From assembly GCF_030732065.1 (NCBI RefSeq), contig NZ_JAVBHX010000004.1:62001-126000 (forward strand): DNA of 64,000 bases, given 5' to 3'. The DNA comes from Oceanimonas aquatica. GTDB taxonomy: Bacteria; Pseudomonadota; Gammaproteobacteria; Enterobacterales; Aeromonadaceae. Below the pieces are notes generated by a model. That model saw nothing but the letters and a program-made list of their open reading frames with translations, searched no databases and was not told the DNA's origin. Position numbers and translations under genes: made by a program. This document shows positions 43,179 to 52,682 of this stretch, piece by piece (position 1 is the stretch's first letter; every line of letters starts with the position of its first letter).

Positions 43179-44105
43179 TCAGTACCTTGAAGGCATATCC
43201 TTTTCTGGCAATGTCTTGAACCGGCGGTGTAGCCACATGTACTGCTCCGGGGCGCGGCGAATGGCAGCCTCGATCACCCGGTTGCCGGTAATGGCGTCGG
43301 CCTCGTCGTCACCGACGGGAAAGTTCTCCAATGGCGCCTGAATAATCAGCCGGTAGCCATTCTTTTCACGCAGGGTAAAGCAGGGCAGGGTAACGGTGTT
43401 TTTTACCCGCGCCAGGGTGGCGGTGCCGGTAATGGTGGCGGCCTTGTCGACGGCGAAGAAGGGCACAAACACGCTGGCGTGGCGGCCGTAATCGTGATCC
43501 GGCGCGTACCAGAGGGCATCGCCGGCGCGCAGGGCCCTGAGCATGCCCTTGATGTCGAGCCGGTCCACCAGATATTTGTTGGAGCGGCAGCGGCCGTGCA
43601 CCTGGGCGTATTCCAGCACCGGATTGGTGTTGGGGCGATAAACCCCCACACCGGGGCGGTACAGACCGAACTGGCGTGCATTTAGCTCCAGGGTAAGAAA
43701 GTGCGCCGACAGCAGCAGCATGCCCTGGCCGTTTTGCACGGCGGCGTCCACGTGCTCGGTGCCTTCCATAGTGGTGAGGGCGCGCATGCGCCAGTGCGGC
43801 CAGAACCAGGCCATGCCGGTTTCGAAAATGGCGCAGCCCACGCTTTCAAAGTTGGCCTTCAGCAGCCGCTCGCGCTCGCTTTTTTCCCGCTCCGGCAGGG
43901 CCAGATCCAGGTTGCGCCGGGCCACTTTCACTCTCGACTTCAGCAGCCTCATCGACAGCCGGCCCAGGGCCCGGCCCAGTGCCATCTGGGCACGCCAGGG
44001 CAACAGGGTCACCAGCAGCCAGAGCAGGCTCAGCCCCAGCCAGGCGGGCCAGAAGCGCGGGTGCAGCAGGGCTGCGCGAAAGGAAGGAAGCCGTTGGTTT
44101 TGCAT
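43179..44105 (-). CDS. lpxL: Lipid A lauroyl-type acyltransferase, LpxL family
   Basis: A 308-residue protein with one N-terminal membrane helix (LGLSLLWLLVTLLPW) and a cytoplasmic acyltransferase domain of the HtrB/LpxL family. The catalytic His-x4-Glu motif is LLLSAHFLTLELNARQFGLY near residue 135. Typical later segments are GVYRPNTNPVLEYAQVHGRC, ALWYAPDHDYGRHASVFVPF and PEQYMWLHRRFKTLP. Such enzymes add a secondary lauroyl chain to Kdo2-lipid IVA. LpxL versus LpxM or LpxP cannot be fully separated by eye; similarity to LpxL seems best. It is divergent from hldE, another lipopolysaccharide gene, as in several gammaproteobacteria. Confidence 0.85.
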   Translation of the reverse strand: MQNQRLPSFRAALLHPRFWPAWLGLSLLWLLVTLLPWRAQMALGRALGRLSMRLLKSRVKVARRNLDLALPEREKSERERLLKANFESVGCAIFETGMAWFWPHWRMRALTTMEGTEHVDAAVQNGQGMLLLSAHFLTLELNARQFGLYRPGVGVYRPNTNPVLEYAQVHGRCRSNKYLVDRLDIKGMLRALRAGDALWYAPDHDYGRHASVFVPFFAVDKAATITGTATLARVKNTVTLPCFTLREKNGYRLIIQAPLENFPVGDDEADAITGNRVIEAAIRRAPEQYMWLHRRFKTLPEKDMPSRY

Positions 44106-44234
44106 GTGACAACGCCATTAAAGGTGAATGGGCGGATTCTAAATAACTCGGGCGCCAATGGCCACCCATGCACACTCAAGCCCGTCAGGCTGTGATATTA
44201 TTCGGCCTTTCCATGTGTCAAAGAGTCGGAACCT

Positions 44235-45659
44235 ATGAAGATCAAGCTGCCGGAATTTGATGGCGCCAGGGTGCTGGTGGTCGGGGATGTGATGCTGGAC
44301 CGTTACTGGTCGGGCCCAACCGGACGCATCTCGCCCGAGGCCCCGGTGCCTGTGGTCAAGGTTGAGCACAACGAAGAACGCCCGGGCGGCGCCGCCAACG
44401 TGGCGCTGAACGCTGCCGCCCTGGGCGCCGGCGCGCGCCTGCTGGGCCTGACCGGCAACGATGAGGCCGCCAATGCCCTGCAGGAGCGCATGCAGGCGGT
44501 GGGCGTGGACTGTGACTTTGTGCGCCACGCCACGCACCCCACCATTACCAAGCTCAGGGTGATGAGCCGTAACCAGCAGCTGCTGCGGCTCGACTTTGAG
44601 GACGGCTTTAACGCCGACGACGCGGCGCCCCTGAGCGAGCGTACTCAGGCGTCCCTCGCCGACGCCGGTGTGGTGGTGCTGTCCGACTACGCCAAGGGGG
44701 CTCTGGCCCGGGTACAGGAGCTGATCCGGGCCGCCAATCAGGCCGGTGTGCCGGTGCTGGTGGATCCCAAGGGCACCGAGTTTGAAAAATACCGCGGCGC
44801 CACCCTGCTGACCCCCAACATGAGCGAGTTCGAAGCCGTGGTGGGCAAGGTGAAGGACGAGCAGGAGCTGGTGGCCCGGGGCCGGGAGCTGGTGGAGCGC
44901 TTTGAACTGCAGGCGCTGCTGGTGACCCGCTCCGAGCACGGCATGACCCTGATCCGCCGGGAAGAAGACGAACTGCACCTGCCGGCCCGGGCCCATGAGG
45001 TCTATGACGTGACCGGTGCCGGCGACACCGTCATCGCCACCCTGGCCACCAGCCTGGCCGCCGGCCTGGCGCTGGAAGAAGCCTGCGCCCTGGCCAACGT
45101 GGCCGCCGGTATCGTCGTCGGCAAGCTGGGTACCTCCACCGTATCCGCCATCGAGCTGGCCAATGCCCTGTATGGCGGCCCCGAGTCGGGCATGGGGGTC
45201 ATGAGCGAGCAGCAGCTGAAATTTGTAGTGGATGCGGCCCGTCGCCGGGGCGAGAAAATCGTGATGACCAACGGTTGTTTCGACATTCTGCACGCCGGCC
45301 ATGTGTCCTACCTCAACAATGCCCGCAAGCTGGGCGACCGGCTGATCGTGGCGGTGAATACCGACGAATCGGTGCGGGCGCTCAAGGGCGACGGCCGGCC
45401 GGTGAATACCGTGGATCGCCGCATGGCGGTGCTGGCGGCCTTGGGCGCGGTGGACTGGGTGGTGCCCTTTGCCGAAGACACGCCCCAGCGGCTGATCGCC
45501 GGCGTGCTGCCTGACATTCTGGTCAAGGGCGGCGACTACAAGCCGGAAGATATCGCCGGCTTTGAGGAAGTGACCGCCAACGGCGGCGAGGTCACCGTGC
45601 TTAACTTTGAGGACGGCTGCTCCACCACCGCCATCATCGAGGCCATTCGCACCCGCTGA
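44235..45659 (+). CDS. hldE: Bifunctional heptose-7-phosphate kinase/heptose-1-phosphate adenylyltransferase HldE
   Basis: A 474-residue fusion that makes ADP-heptose for the lipopolysaccharide core. The kinase half (1-320) is of the PfkB/ribokinase type, with [37 protein letters not shown] and the catalytic [16 protein letters not shown]. The adenylyltransferase half has [20 protein letters not shown] near residue 345, with the HxGH motif, and later [10 protein letters not shown]. Length is close to E. coli HldE (477). It follows glnE in E. coli; here a four-helix-bundle gene and lpxL lie between. A terminator follows at 45678-45706. Confidence 0.97.
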   Translation: MKIKLPEFDGARVLVVGDVMLDRYWSGPTGRISPEAPVPVVKVEHNEERPGGAANVALNAAALGAGARLLGLTGNDEAANALQERMQAVGVDCDFVRHATHPTITKLRVMSRNQQLLRLDFEDGFNADDAAPLSERTQASLADAGVVVLSDYAKGALARVQELIRAANQAGVPVLVDPKGTEFEKYRGATLLTPNMSEFEAVVGKVKDEQELVARGRELVERFELQALLVTRSEHGMTLIRREEDELHLPARAHEVYDVTGAGDTVIATLATSLAAGLALEEACALANVAAGIVVGKLGTSTVSAIELANALYGGPESGMGVMSEQQLKFVVDAARRRGEKIVMTNGCFDILHAGHVSYLNNARKLGDRLIVAVNTDESVRALKGDGRPVNTVDRRMAVLAALGAVDWVVPFAEDTPQRLIAGVLPDILVKGGDYKPEDIAGFEEVTANGGEVTVLNFEDGCSTTAIIEAIRTR

Positions 45660-45677
45660 AGGTGCAACAATAAATAA

Positions 45678-45706
45678 AAATGCCGGCTTTCAAGCCGGCA
45701 TTTTTT
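45678..45706. terminator. Terminator between hldE and the FKBP gene
   Basis: TGCCGGCTT (45681-45689) pairs with AAGCCGGCA (45692-45700), followed by TTTTTT; five A precede the stem. It serves hldE and the convergent isomerase gene. Confidence 0.88.
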
Positions 45707-45719
45707 ATGGCACTGATAA

Positions 45720-46193
45720 TCAGTTGATCTTGAACAGTTCCACATCAAAGATCAGCACGGAACCCGGCGGAATGGTACCCACGGCGCGGTTGCCGTAGGC
45801 CAGTTCGGCGGGAATGAAAAAGCGGGTTTTCTCGCCTTCCACCATCAGCTGCAGGCCTTCGGTCCAGCCCTTGATCACCTGCTTCAGGCCAAACTGAATG
45901 GTCTCGCCGCGATTCACCGAGCTGTCGAAGACGGTGCCGTCGAGCAGGGTGCCATGGTAGTGCACGGTGACCTTGTCGCTGGTCCTGGGGTGTACCGTGC
46001 CGGTGCCTGGTTGCAGCACCAGGTATTGCAGGCCGGAAGCCGTGGTCTGCACCCCTTCCTGTTGCTTGTTTTCGGCAAGAAAGGCGTCGCCCGCTGCGAT
46101 GTTTTCGGCCGCCGCCTGCTTGTTGCCCTGAGAGCGATAGATAAACAGCACCACCAGCGCCACCAGGGCGATACCCAGAATGATTTTCACCAC
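45720..46193 (-). CDS. FKBP-type peptidyl-prolyl cis-trans isomerase
   Basis: A 157-residue protein with an N-terminal signal anchor (IILGIALVALVVLFIY) and a C-terminal FKBP domain at about residues 55-157. The domain has VTVHYHGTLLDGTVFDSSVN, FGLKQVIKGWTEGLQLMVEG, TRFFIPAELAYG and IPPGSVLIFDVELFKI, which include the Tyr, Phe, Asp and Trp of the binding pocket. The linker contains AENIAAGDAFLAENKQQEGV, as in FklB/FkpA-type proteins, but the dimerisation domain is short. It probably folds envelope proteins from the periplasmic side of the inner membrane. It is convergent with hldE and on the same strand as tolC. Confidence 0.88.
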   Translation of the reverse strand: MVKIILGIALVALVVLFIYRSQGNKQAAAENIAAGDAFLAENKQQEGVQTTASGLQYLVLQPGTGTVHPRTSDKVTVHYHGTLLDGTVFDSSVNRGETIQFGLKQVIKGWTEGLQLMVEGEKTRFFIPAELAYGNRAVGTIPPGSVLIFDVELFKIN

Positions 46194-46271
46194 ATGAATT
46201 CCTTTTTTGGTAAATTCAGGGAAGGCCCATGCCTTCCCTGATGTCTCACGTTTTACAACTTGCGTTCAATG

Positions 46272-47579
46272 TTACCGTTGCAGCCCGTTATTGATATCGG
46301 CCAGATCCTGCTCGGTGAGGTTGCCGGCGGCCTGCTTGAGCTGCAACTGGCTGACGATGTAGTTGTAACGGGCGGATGACAACTGCTGCCGGGCATTGTA
46401 AAGCTGACGGGTGGCATTGAGCACGTCGACGATGGTACGGGTGCCCACCTCGTAGCCGGCCTCGGTGGCGCTGAGGGCGCTTTGTGCCGATACCACCAGC
46501 TGTTCAAAGGCACGAATGGAGCCAAGGGCACCGGTCACGTCGTTGTAGGAGGAATAGACGCTGCTCTGCACCGAGCGAAAGGTTTTTTCCAGCACTTCAC
46601 TGGCTGCCACATAGTTGTAGCGGGCCTGGGTTACCTGTGAAGATGTGGCACCGCCGGAATAGAGCGGCAGTTTAAAGTCCACGCCAATGCTGCCTTCGCT
46701 CAGGGTATTGTCGCGAGCGTTGCTGATGCCGGTGGAGGAGCCACTGAAATCGGTGCGGCGGCTGTTCAGGCCGGCGTTCAGATCCAGGGTGGGGTGATGG
46801 CCGGCCTGTGCCAGACTGATCTGCTCACTGGCAATGTCTTTGGCAATGCGCTGGCCGTGCAGCTCGAGGTTTTGCTCCAGGGCGATTTTCAGCCAGCCGT
46901 CGGCACGCAGGGCCGATGCCTCTGGGCTGAAGCTGTCGGTATTGAGCGGAGCCAGTTGCTCATAGGTCATGCCGGTGAGCTCGCGCAGGGCCTCCTTGCT
47001 GTTGTCGAGGGCGTTGCGGGCCAGAATTTCATCGGCCAGGGCCTGATCAAACTGGGCCTGGGCCTCGTGCACGTCGGTCATGGCACTCAGGCCCACTTCA
47101 AAGCGCTGTTTGGTCTGCTCCAGCTGGCGGCTGACCGCTTCTTTATTGGCCTGCACAAAGCTTAAGGCGTCTTCGGCGTTGAGCACATTGAAATAAGCCT
47201 GGGTGGCGCGCACGATCAGGGCCTGTTGCTCCCGCTTGTAGCTCACGTCACTCTGGGCCGCCTGCTTTTCGGTGATGTCGAGGTTAACCCAGCTCGACTT
47301 GCGATACAGTGCCTGGCTCAGGTTGACACCGGCATTGGTGATCGTGGAATCGGTCTGGTTGCTCTCGGTGTAGGTAGCGCCGGCCCCCAGATTCACCTGA
47401 GGTAGCAGGGGCGCGCGGGATTCATTGATTTTTTCAAAGGCGGCGTCGCGGCGGGCCTTGGCTTCCCGCACCTGAGGATCGTTTTGGGTGGCCTGCTGAT
47501 AGACGTCGAGCAGGTTTTCGGCCTGGACCTGGCCTGCAGCGCACAGGAGTACCAGGGTCGACAACAGTGTTTTTTTCAT
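46272..47579 (-). CDS. tolC: Outer membrane channel protein TolC
   Basis: A 435-residue outer membrane efflux protein with a signal peptide (MKKTLLSTLVLLCAAGQVQA). The mature protein begins ENLLDVYQQATQNDPQVREA. The internal duplication of the family is visible in two halves, each with a long helical hairpin and beta segments, for example RAPLLPQVNLGAGATYTESN and HHPTLDLNAGLNSRRTDFSG. GLSAMTDVHEAQAQFD and VGTRTIVDVLNATRQLYNAR are the matching helix-entry motifs. It forms the trimeric exit duct for drug pumps and type I secretion. The ATG at 47579 begins the signal peptide; the frame is open to 47750. It is divergent from nudF, as in E. coli. Confidence 0.95.
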   Translation of the reverse strand: MKKTLLSTLVLLCAAGQVQAENLLDVYQQATQNDPQVREAKARRDAAFEKINESRAPLLPQVNLGAGATYTESNQTDSTITNAGVNLSQALYRKSSWVNLDITEKQAAQSDVSYKREQQALIVRATQAYFNVLNAEDALSFVQANKEAVSRQLEQTKQRFEVGLSAMTDVHEAQAQFDQALADEILARNALDNSKEALRELTGMTYEQLAPLNTDSFSPEASALRADGWLKIALEQNLELHGQRIAKDIASEQISLAQAGHHPTLDLNAGLNSRRTDFSGSSTGISNARDNTLSEGSIGVDFKLPLYSGGATSSQVTQARYNYVAASEVLEKTFRSVQSSVYSSYNDVTGALGSIRAFEQLVVSAQSALSATEAGYEVGTRTIVDVLNATRQLYNARQQLSSARYNYIVSQLQLKQAAGNLTEQDLADINNGLQR

Positions 47580-47732
47580 GGGTTGGCCTTGTATAACGGA
47601 TGATGCCATGATCGCCGTGCCCAAGCAGGCAGTCGGTTTTCGTCTGTTCAGTATAACGGTAACATGAGCCCTGGTTGGCGGGCCGGCCGGCTGAGTGAGT
47701 AACCGGTGTACCGTGAGCAAGGTATTGCAAGA

Positions 47733-47748
47733 GAATGAACGTTCATTC
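47733..47748. promoter_or_regulatory. 16-base palindrome GAATGAACGTTCATTC between tolC and nudF
   Basis: A perfect palindrome of the kind bound by TetR-family repressors. It overlaps a possible nudF -35 (TTCATT 47742-47747, 17 bases before TAGATT 47765-47770). It lies 54 bases before nudF and about 154 before tolC. No regulator gene is adjacent. Confidence 0.5.
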
Positions 47749-47801
47749 ATTTAGGGGCTCAGTCTAGATTTTGCCACCGGAATGTCAAGCAAGGAGCGAG
47801 C

Positions 47802-48419
47802 ATGAGCAACAATAAGGACGCCCGTTTTGGGCGCCGGGATATGCAGATAGTGGCCGAGGAAACCGGCTACAAGGGTTTTTTCCGGTTGCTGAAAGTGCGC
47901 CTGCGCCACCGGCTGTTTGCCGGCGGTTGGGGCCCGGAACTGACTCGGGAGTTGTTTGACCGGGGCCATGCGGCGGCGGTACTGCCCTATGATCCGGTGC
48001 GCGACGAAGTGGTGCTGGTGGAGCAGTTCCGTGTGGGTGCCATTCATCACCATGCCAGCCCCTGGCTGCTGGAAATTGTGGCCGGCATCGTTGAGCCCGG
48101 CGAAACGGAAGAAGCCGTGGTACGGCGGGAAGCCGAGGAAGAAGCGGGCCTGACCCTGGGGCGCCTGACCCGGGCGCTGGGCTATTTTTCCAGTCCCGGC
48201 GGTTGCAGCGAGCGCATTACCGTCTTTGTGGGCGAGGTGGATGCCAGTCAGGCAGCGACTCACGCGGGGCTGACCGATGAAGGGGAAGACATTCGCGTAC
48301 ACCGGCTGCCCCGTAAACAGGCGATGCAATGGCTGGCCGATGGTAAAATAGATAACGCCGCCAGCGTGATTGCGTTGCAGTGGCTGGCGCTTAACCTGGA
48401 GTCTGGACTGTGGGAGTAG
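47802..48419 (+). CDS. nudF: ADP-ribose diphosphatase NudF
   Basis: A 205-residue Nudix hydrolase that splits ADP-ribose into AMP and ribose 5-phosphate. The Nudix box GIVEPGETEEAVVRREAEEE with AGL lies near residue 97, and the family extras VLVEQFRVGAIHHHASPWLL and FSSPGGCSERITVFVGEVDA, known from E. coli NudF, are present. It is the first gene of the nudF-yqiB-cpdA-yqiA-parE block, divergent from tolC as in E. coli. The start ATG follows AAGGAGCGAGC. A 16-base palindrome lies upstream. Confidence 0.95.
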   Translation: MSNNKDARFGRRDMQIVAEETGYKGFFRLLKVRLRHRLFAGGWGPELTRELFDRGHAAAVLPYDPVRDEVVLVEQFRVGAIHHHASPWLLEIVAGIVEPGETEEAVVRREAEEEAGLTLGRLTRALGYFSSPGGCSERITVFVGEVDASQAATHAGLTDEGEDIRVHRLPRKQAMQWLADGKIDNAASVIALQWLALNLESGLWE

Positions 48420-48464
48420 GGTGTGAGCGGTATTGACACACTCGGCACGTCCAAGGAGGAGAGT

Positions 48465-48905
48465 TTGGTTTCCGTTACCGGTCGCAAGCATGTGCCGGAT
48501 CTCAAGGGGTTGCAGCGTACCTGCGACACCAATTACATGGCGCTGATGAAGCTGCTGCCCGGCGAAGCAGCGGTCGGCGAGAGCCTGTCGGTGGGCATCA
48601 GCGAGCGAGTGCTGTTTGTGTTAAGGGTGCTGGAAACGGCACCCTATACCTGGCATGTGTCCATTGAACAGTGCACCCCCGGATTGCCGGTGTTTATGCG
48701 CATGAAAGTGCGGGTTCGGCTCTATCATGACGTGAGAATGGCCGAAGTGTGTGCCAGTCAGCAGATTTCCACCCTGCAGCCAAGTTATGATTATCCCAAC
48801 AAAAACATGCACCACCGTAACGAAAAGGAACAGGTTAACTTCTTTCTCGCCGAATGGCTGAGATGTTGCCTGCAACACGGATTCAGCACGGTCAAACAGC
48901 TTTGA
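48465..48905 (+). CDS. yqiB: DUF1249 family protein YqiB
   Basis: A 146-residue protein recognised as YqiB/DUF1249. The conserved parts are LKGLQRTCDTNYMALMKLLP, RVRLYHDVRMAEVCASQQIS and YDYPNKNMHHRNEKEQVNFF with LAEWLRCCLQHG, closely like E. coli YqiB as recalled. The role is unknown. I placed the start at the TTG at 48465, because a strong AGGAGGA lies five bases before it and the length then fits E. coli YqiB (about 140). A GTG at 48423, four bases after the nudF stop and also preceded by GGAG, would add 14 residues and cannot be excluded. It lies between nudF and cpdA. Confidence 0.88.
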   Translation: MVSVTGRKHVPDLKGLQRTCDTNYMALMKLLPGEAAVGESLSVGISERVLFVLRVLETAPYTWHVSIEQCTPGLPVFMRMKVRVRLYHDVRMAEVCASQQISTLQPSYDYPNKNMHHRNEKEQVNFFLAEWLRCCLQHGFSTVKQL

Positions 48906-48913
48906 GCGAGGCA

Positions 48914-49744
48914 ATGACGCTTTCCACAGTTCCCCTTGGCACCCATGCCGGCAACGGTATTCTTGAGCTTACCCAGATCACCGACACTCATTTGTTCGCC
49001 GATAAAGACGGCGACTTGCTGGGTGTGCCTTCCTGGCACAGCTGCCGGGCGGTGGTGGACGCCATGAAAGAAGAGCTGACCGGGTGCGACGCCATTCTGG
49101 CTACCGGGGATCTGTCCCAGGATCAGAGCGCAGAGTCTTATCGTCATTTTGTGACCATGATGGCCGAGCTGGCGCCGCCGGTGTTCTGGCTGCCCGGCAA
49201 CCACGATGAAGCCCCGCTGATGCAGGAGGAACTGGACAGCGCCGGCATCAGCCAGGGCAAGCACCTGCTGGGCGAGCACTGGCAGGTACTGCTGCTCGAC
49301 ACCCAGGCCCGCGGCCATACCTATGGCCGGCTGAGTGAGCAGCAGCTGGCATTGCTGGACGAAGCCATCGACACCTACCCCAATCATCACCTGCTGGTGG
49401 CGGTGCATCATCAGACGGTGCTGGTGGGCTGTGCCTGGCTGGATCAGCACAACCTGCGCAATCCCGAGGCACTCCAGACCCGGCTGGCGCGCCACCGGGG
49501 CAGCAAAGTGGTGCTGTGCGGTCATGTTCACCAGGGCTTTGACCAGGTCCAGGACGGCATTCGTTATCTGGCGAGCCCTTCTACCTGCATTCAGTTCAAG
49601 CCGCTGTCTGACGAGTTTGCCCTGGATCACACCGCCCCGGGCTGGCGCCAGCTGTCGCTGTACCCCGACGGGCGGCTCAGTACCCGGGTGTGGCGGCTGC
49701 CGCCGGATGCCTTTGTGCCCGACTTCAGCGCCAGAGGATATTAA
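48914..49744 (+). CDS. cpdA: 3',5'-cyclic-AMP phosphodiesterase CpdA
   Basis: A 276-residue metallophosphoesterase that degrades cAMP and so tunes CRP activity. All metal motifs are present: LTQITDTHLFADKDG near residue 20, LATGDLSQDQS near 62, WLPGNHDEAP near 92, LVAVHHQTVLVG near 160 and VLCGHVHQGFDQV near 198. Length matches E. coli CpdA (275). The ATG at 48914 follows GAGCGAGG and begins eight bases after the yqiB stop; the frame is open another 20 codons up, into yqiB. It is followed three bases later by yqiA. Confidence 0.95.
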   Translation: MTLSTVPLGTHAGNGILELTQITDTHLFADKDGDLLGVPSWHSCRAVVDAMKEELTGCDAILATGDLSQDQSAESYRHFVTMMAELAPPVFWLPGNHDEAPLMQEELDSAGISQGKHLLGEHWQVLLLDTQARGHTYGRLSEQQLALLDEAIDTYPNHHLLVAVHHQTVLVGCAWLDQHNLRNPEALQTRLARHRGSKVVLCGHVHQGFDQVQDGIRYLASPSTCIQFKPLSDEFALDHTAPGWRQLSLYPDGRLSTRVWRLPPDAFVPDFSARGY

Positions 49745-49746
49745 CC

Positions 49747-50316
49747 ATGGCGACCCTGCTTTACCTGCACGGCTTTAATTCGTCTCCCAACTCCATCAAG
49801 GCCCGGCTGATGCGCGAGCATCTGCAGCAGTACCGGCCCGACATCGAACTGGTGTGCCCGCAGCTGGCGGCGACCCCGGCGGCGGCCTGGGCCCAGATTG
49901 CGTCCATTTGTGACCAACTGAACACCCCTTTCGGGGTAGTGGGCTCATCCCTCGGCGGCTTCTGGTCCACCCGGGTGGCGGAGCAGTACGGTGTACGCGC
50001 CGTGGTGGTGAATCCGGCGGTGAACCCCCATGTGTTGCTCAATGACTGGCTGGGCGAGCAGGTCAACCCCTACACCCATGAGCGCTATACCCTCACCGGG
50101 CAGCACATGGCCGAGCTGGCCGAGCTCAGAGTCAATGAGCCGACCTGCCTCGACCGCATCTGGCTGCTGCAGCAGCAGGACGACGAAGTGCTCGACTACC
50201 GGGAAGCCCTCGATTACTACCGCTTCGCCCGGGTCTGCATTCAGAAGGGCGGCGACCACTCCTTTATCGGCTTTCAGCACTACTGCGCCCAGATCATCCG
50301 GTTTCTGCAACTGTAA
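49747..50316 (+). CDS. yqiA: Esterase YqiA
   Basis: A 189-residue alpha/beta hydrolase of the YqiA family. ATLLYLHGFNSSPNSIKARL at the start holds the oxyanion-hole HG motif, VVGSSLGGFWSTRVAEQYG near residue 60 holds the nucleophile Ser, and the catalytic His is in KGGDHSFIGF near 175. E. coli YqiA has esterase activity on short acyl esters, but its natural substrate is not known. The gene stands between cpdA and parE as in E. coli. After it come 457 bases without a gene, which separate it from parE, so parE probably has its own promoter. Confidence 0.92.
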   Translation: MATLLYLHGFNSSPNSIKARLMREHLQQYRPDIELVCPQLAATPAAAWAQIASICDQLNTPFGVVGSSLGGFWSTRVAEQYGVRAVVVNPAVNPHVLLNDWLGEQVNPYTHERYTLTGQHMAELAELRVNEPTCLDRIWLLQQQDDEVLDYREALDYYRFARVCIQKGGDHSFIGFQHYCAQIIRFLQL

Positions 50317-50773
50317 TCCGCTCTTGTTCCCACGCTCCGCGTGGGAACGCATATCGTCTGTCTGGCCCGTTACAAAGCGAAGCAGCAGCGCGGTTACACT
50401 CCGCCGACACGCTTCGAGCCCATCCGTGGGACGCTCGGCAAATGTCATCCATGACATTTGCCGGTCGGCTTCGGTAATCCCCACTGCTGCTTCGGGCAAC
50501 ACCGGCGTTGCCTGTAAGCTGATAGCCAGCGCCGAGTGTCCTTAGGAGGGCAAAGGGTGTCTGCTTCGCCGTGCCCTTTGCGCCATGGATGGCGCAATGG
50601 AGCCCCATGGATGGGTTTACGGCGTGCCGGCGAAGCTGTGCGCTTTGGCCGACGGCAGTGCACTGGCCTGCAAACGATATTATTTCCGGCTTCCGGCTGT
50701 TTTGCTTCCTTCTTCCCGCAATGGGCTTCGAGTAGTAAGATCCGGCAATAACCCCAGATTACCGAAGGTCAAC
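50317..50773. other. 457-base palindrome-rich gap between yqiA and parE
   Basis: No gene is supported. Three structures are seen: GTTCCCACGC-TCC-GCGTGGGAAC (50326-50348), a 13-base perfect stem beginning CGGCAAATGTCAT and closing at 50463 (50436-50463), and the nested-palindrome element at 50548-50650. The parE start and its GAAGGTC ribosome site follow. Confidence 0.7.
50548..50650. repeat. Nested-palindrome element, copy B
   Basis: It has the same layout as 20016-20117. GGGCAAAGG at 50548-50556 is the left outer arm, whose partner is imperfect here. GCTTCGCCG (50563-50571) pairs perfectly with CGGCGAAGC (50628-50636). The inner hairpin is GCGCCAT-GG-ATGGCGC (50580-50595). Similarity to copy A extends left to about 50533. 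Confidence 0.75.
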
Positions 50774-52669
50774 ATGACATCGAGTCAATATACTGCGGAC
50801 GCCATTGAGGTACTCAACGGCCTGGAGCCGGTACGTCGCCGCCCCGGCATGTATACCGACACCGCGCGCCCCAACCACCTTGGCCAGGAAGTCATCGACA
50901 ACAGTGTGGACGAAGCCCTGGCCGGCCACGCCCGCAAGGTGGAGGTGATACTGCACGAGGATCAGTCCCTCGAGGTGATCGACGACGGCCGCGGCATGCC
51001 GGTGGACATTCACCCGGAAGAGGGCATCTCCGGGGTGGAGCTGATCTTCAGCAAGCTGCACGCCGGCGGCAAGTTCTCCGGCAAGAACTACCAGTTCTCC
51101 GGTGGTCTGCACGGGGTGGGCATTTCCGTGGTCAACGCCCTCAGCACCCGGGTAGACGTGACCGTGCGCCGGGCCGGCCAGGTGCATGAAATGGCCTTTG
51201 AAAACGGCAACAAGGTGAGCGAGCTTGCCGTTACCGGCACCTGCGGCCAGCGCAACACCGGCACCCGGGTACGGTTCTGGCCCGATGGCAGCTATTTTGA
51301 CTCGCCCCGTTTCTCCGCCACCCGGCTCAAGCACCTGCTCAGGGCCAAGGCGGTGCTGTGCCCGGGGCTCACCATTCGCTTTGACGACAAGGCCAATAAC
51401 GAAACCCTTGAATGGTGTTATGAAGACGGCCTTAAAGACTATCTGGTGGAAGCGGTCAAGGACTATCCCTGCCTGCCGGAAGCCCCCTTTACCGGCAGCT
51501 TCTCCGCCGAGCATTCGGCGGCGGACTGGGCCCTGTGCTGGCTGCCGGAAGGGGGAGAAACCCTGGGCGAAAGCTACGTCAACCTGATCCCCACCGCCCA
51601 GGGCGGCACCCACGTAAACGGCCTGCGTCAGGGCCTGCTCGATGCCATGCGTGAGTTCTGCGAGTTCCGCAACCTGCTGCCCCGGGGCGTCAAGCTGACC
51701 CCGGACGACATCTGGGAGCGCTGCGCCTACATTCTCTCGGTAAAAATCCAGGATCCCCAGTTTGCCGGCCAGACCAAGGAGCGGCTGTCGTCCCGTCAGT
51801 GCGCTGCCTTTGTCTCCGGGGTAGTGAAAGACGCCTTCAGCCTGTGGCTGAACCAGCATATCGAGCTGGCCGAGCAACTGGCCGAGCTGTGCATCAGCAG
51901 CGCCCAGCGCCGGCTGCGTCAGGCCAAAAAGGTGGTGCGCAAAAAGGTCACGCAGGGTCCGGCGTTGCCCGGCAAGCTCACCGACTGCGCCTGCTCCGAT
52001 CCGCTGCAGGGCGAGCTGTTTCTGGTGGAAGGGGACTCCGCCGGTGGCAGTGCCAAGCAGGCCCGGGACCGGGAATTTCAAGCCATCATGCCCCTGCGCG
52101 GCAAGATCCTGAACACCTGGGAGGTGGAGTCCGGCCAGGTGCTGGCGTCCCAGGAAGTGCACGACATCTCGGTGGCCATCGGCCTGGATCCGGATTCCGA
52201 CGATCTCTCCGGCCTGCGCTACGGCAAGATCTGTATTCTCGCCGACGCCGACTCCGATGGCCTGCATATCGCCACCCTGCTGTGCGCCCTGTTTGTACGC
52301 CATTTTCGCCATCTGGTGGCAGCGGGGCATGTGTTTGTGGCCATGCCGCCGCTGTACCGCATCGATGTGGGCAAGGAAGTGTTCTATGCCCTGGATGAAG
52401 ACGAACGGGATGGCGTGCTGGAGCGCATCAAGGCCGAGAAGAAAAAGGGCAAGGTGCAGGTGACCCGCTTCAAGGGCCTGGGTGAGATGAACCCCAAGCA
52501 GCTGCGGGAAACCACCCTGGATCCCAATACCCGCCGTCTGGTGCAGCTGACCGTGGACGATAGTGAGGCCACCGAAAAGCTGATGGACATGCTGCTGGCC
52601 AAGAAACGCGCCGGCGACCGCCGTGAATGGCTGGAAACCAAGGGCAACATGGTCGACCCCCTGGCCTGA
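50774..52669 (+). CDS. parE: DNA topoisomerase IV subunit B ParE
   Basis: A 631-residue ATPase subunit of topoisomerase IV, which separates replicated chromosomes. The GHKL ATP site has [19 protein letters not shown] near residue 38 and [17 protein letters not shown] near 70, then the lid [16 protein letters not shown]. The Toprim part has [20 protein letters not shown] and MPLRGKILN near 418-445, and ILADADSDG near 492. Length matches E. coli ParE (630). The ATG at 50774 follows GAAGGTC; a long upstream open frame runs through the repeat region and is not coding. parC follows 13 bases later. Confidence 0.97.
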   Translation: MTSSQYTADAIEVLNGLEPVRRRPGMYTDTARPNHLGQEVIDNSVDEALAGHARKVEVILHEDQSLEVIDDGRGMPVDIHPEEGISGVELIFSKLHAGGKFSGKNYQFSGGLHGVGISVVNALSTRVDVTVRRAGQVHEMAFENGNKVSELAVTGTCGQRNTGTRVRFWPDGSYFDSPRFSATRLKHLLRAKAVLCPGLTIRFDDKANNETLEWCYEDGLKDYLVEAVKDYPCLPEAPFTGSFSAEHSAADWALCWLPEGGETLGESYVNLIPTAQGGTHVNGLRQGLLDAMREFCEFRNLLPRGVKLTPDDIWERCAYILSVKIQDPQFAGQTKERLSSRQCAAFVSGVVKDAFSLWLNQHIELAEQLAELCISSAQRRLRQAKKVVRKKVTQGPALPGKLTDCACSDPLQGELFLVEGDSAGGSAKQARDREFQAIMPLRGKILNTWEVESGQVLASQEVHDISVAIGLDPDSDDLSGLRYGKICILADADSDGLHIATLLCALFVRHFRHLVAAGHVFVAMPPLYRIDVGKEVFYALDEDERDGVLERIKAEKKKGKVQVTRFKGLGEMNPKQLRETTLDPNTRRLVQLTVDDSEATEKLMDMLLAKKRAGDRREWLETKGNMVDPLA

Positions 52670-52682
52670 GGATAACAATACA

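Noticed and set aside
50585-50773. N-terminal extension of ParE
   Set aside because: It runs through the nested-palindrome element. ParE homologues begin near the ATG at 50774, which has a good ribosome site.
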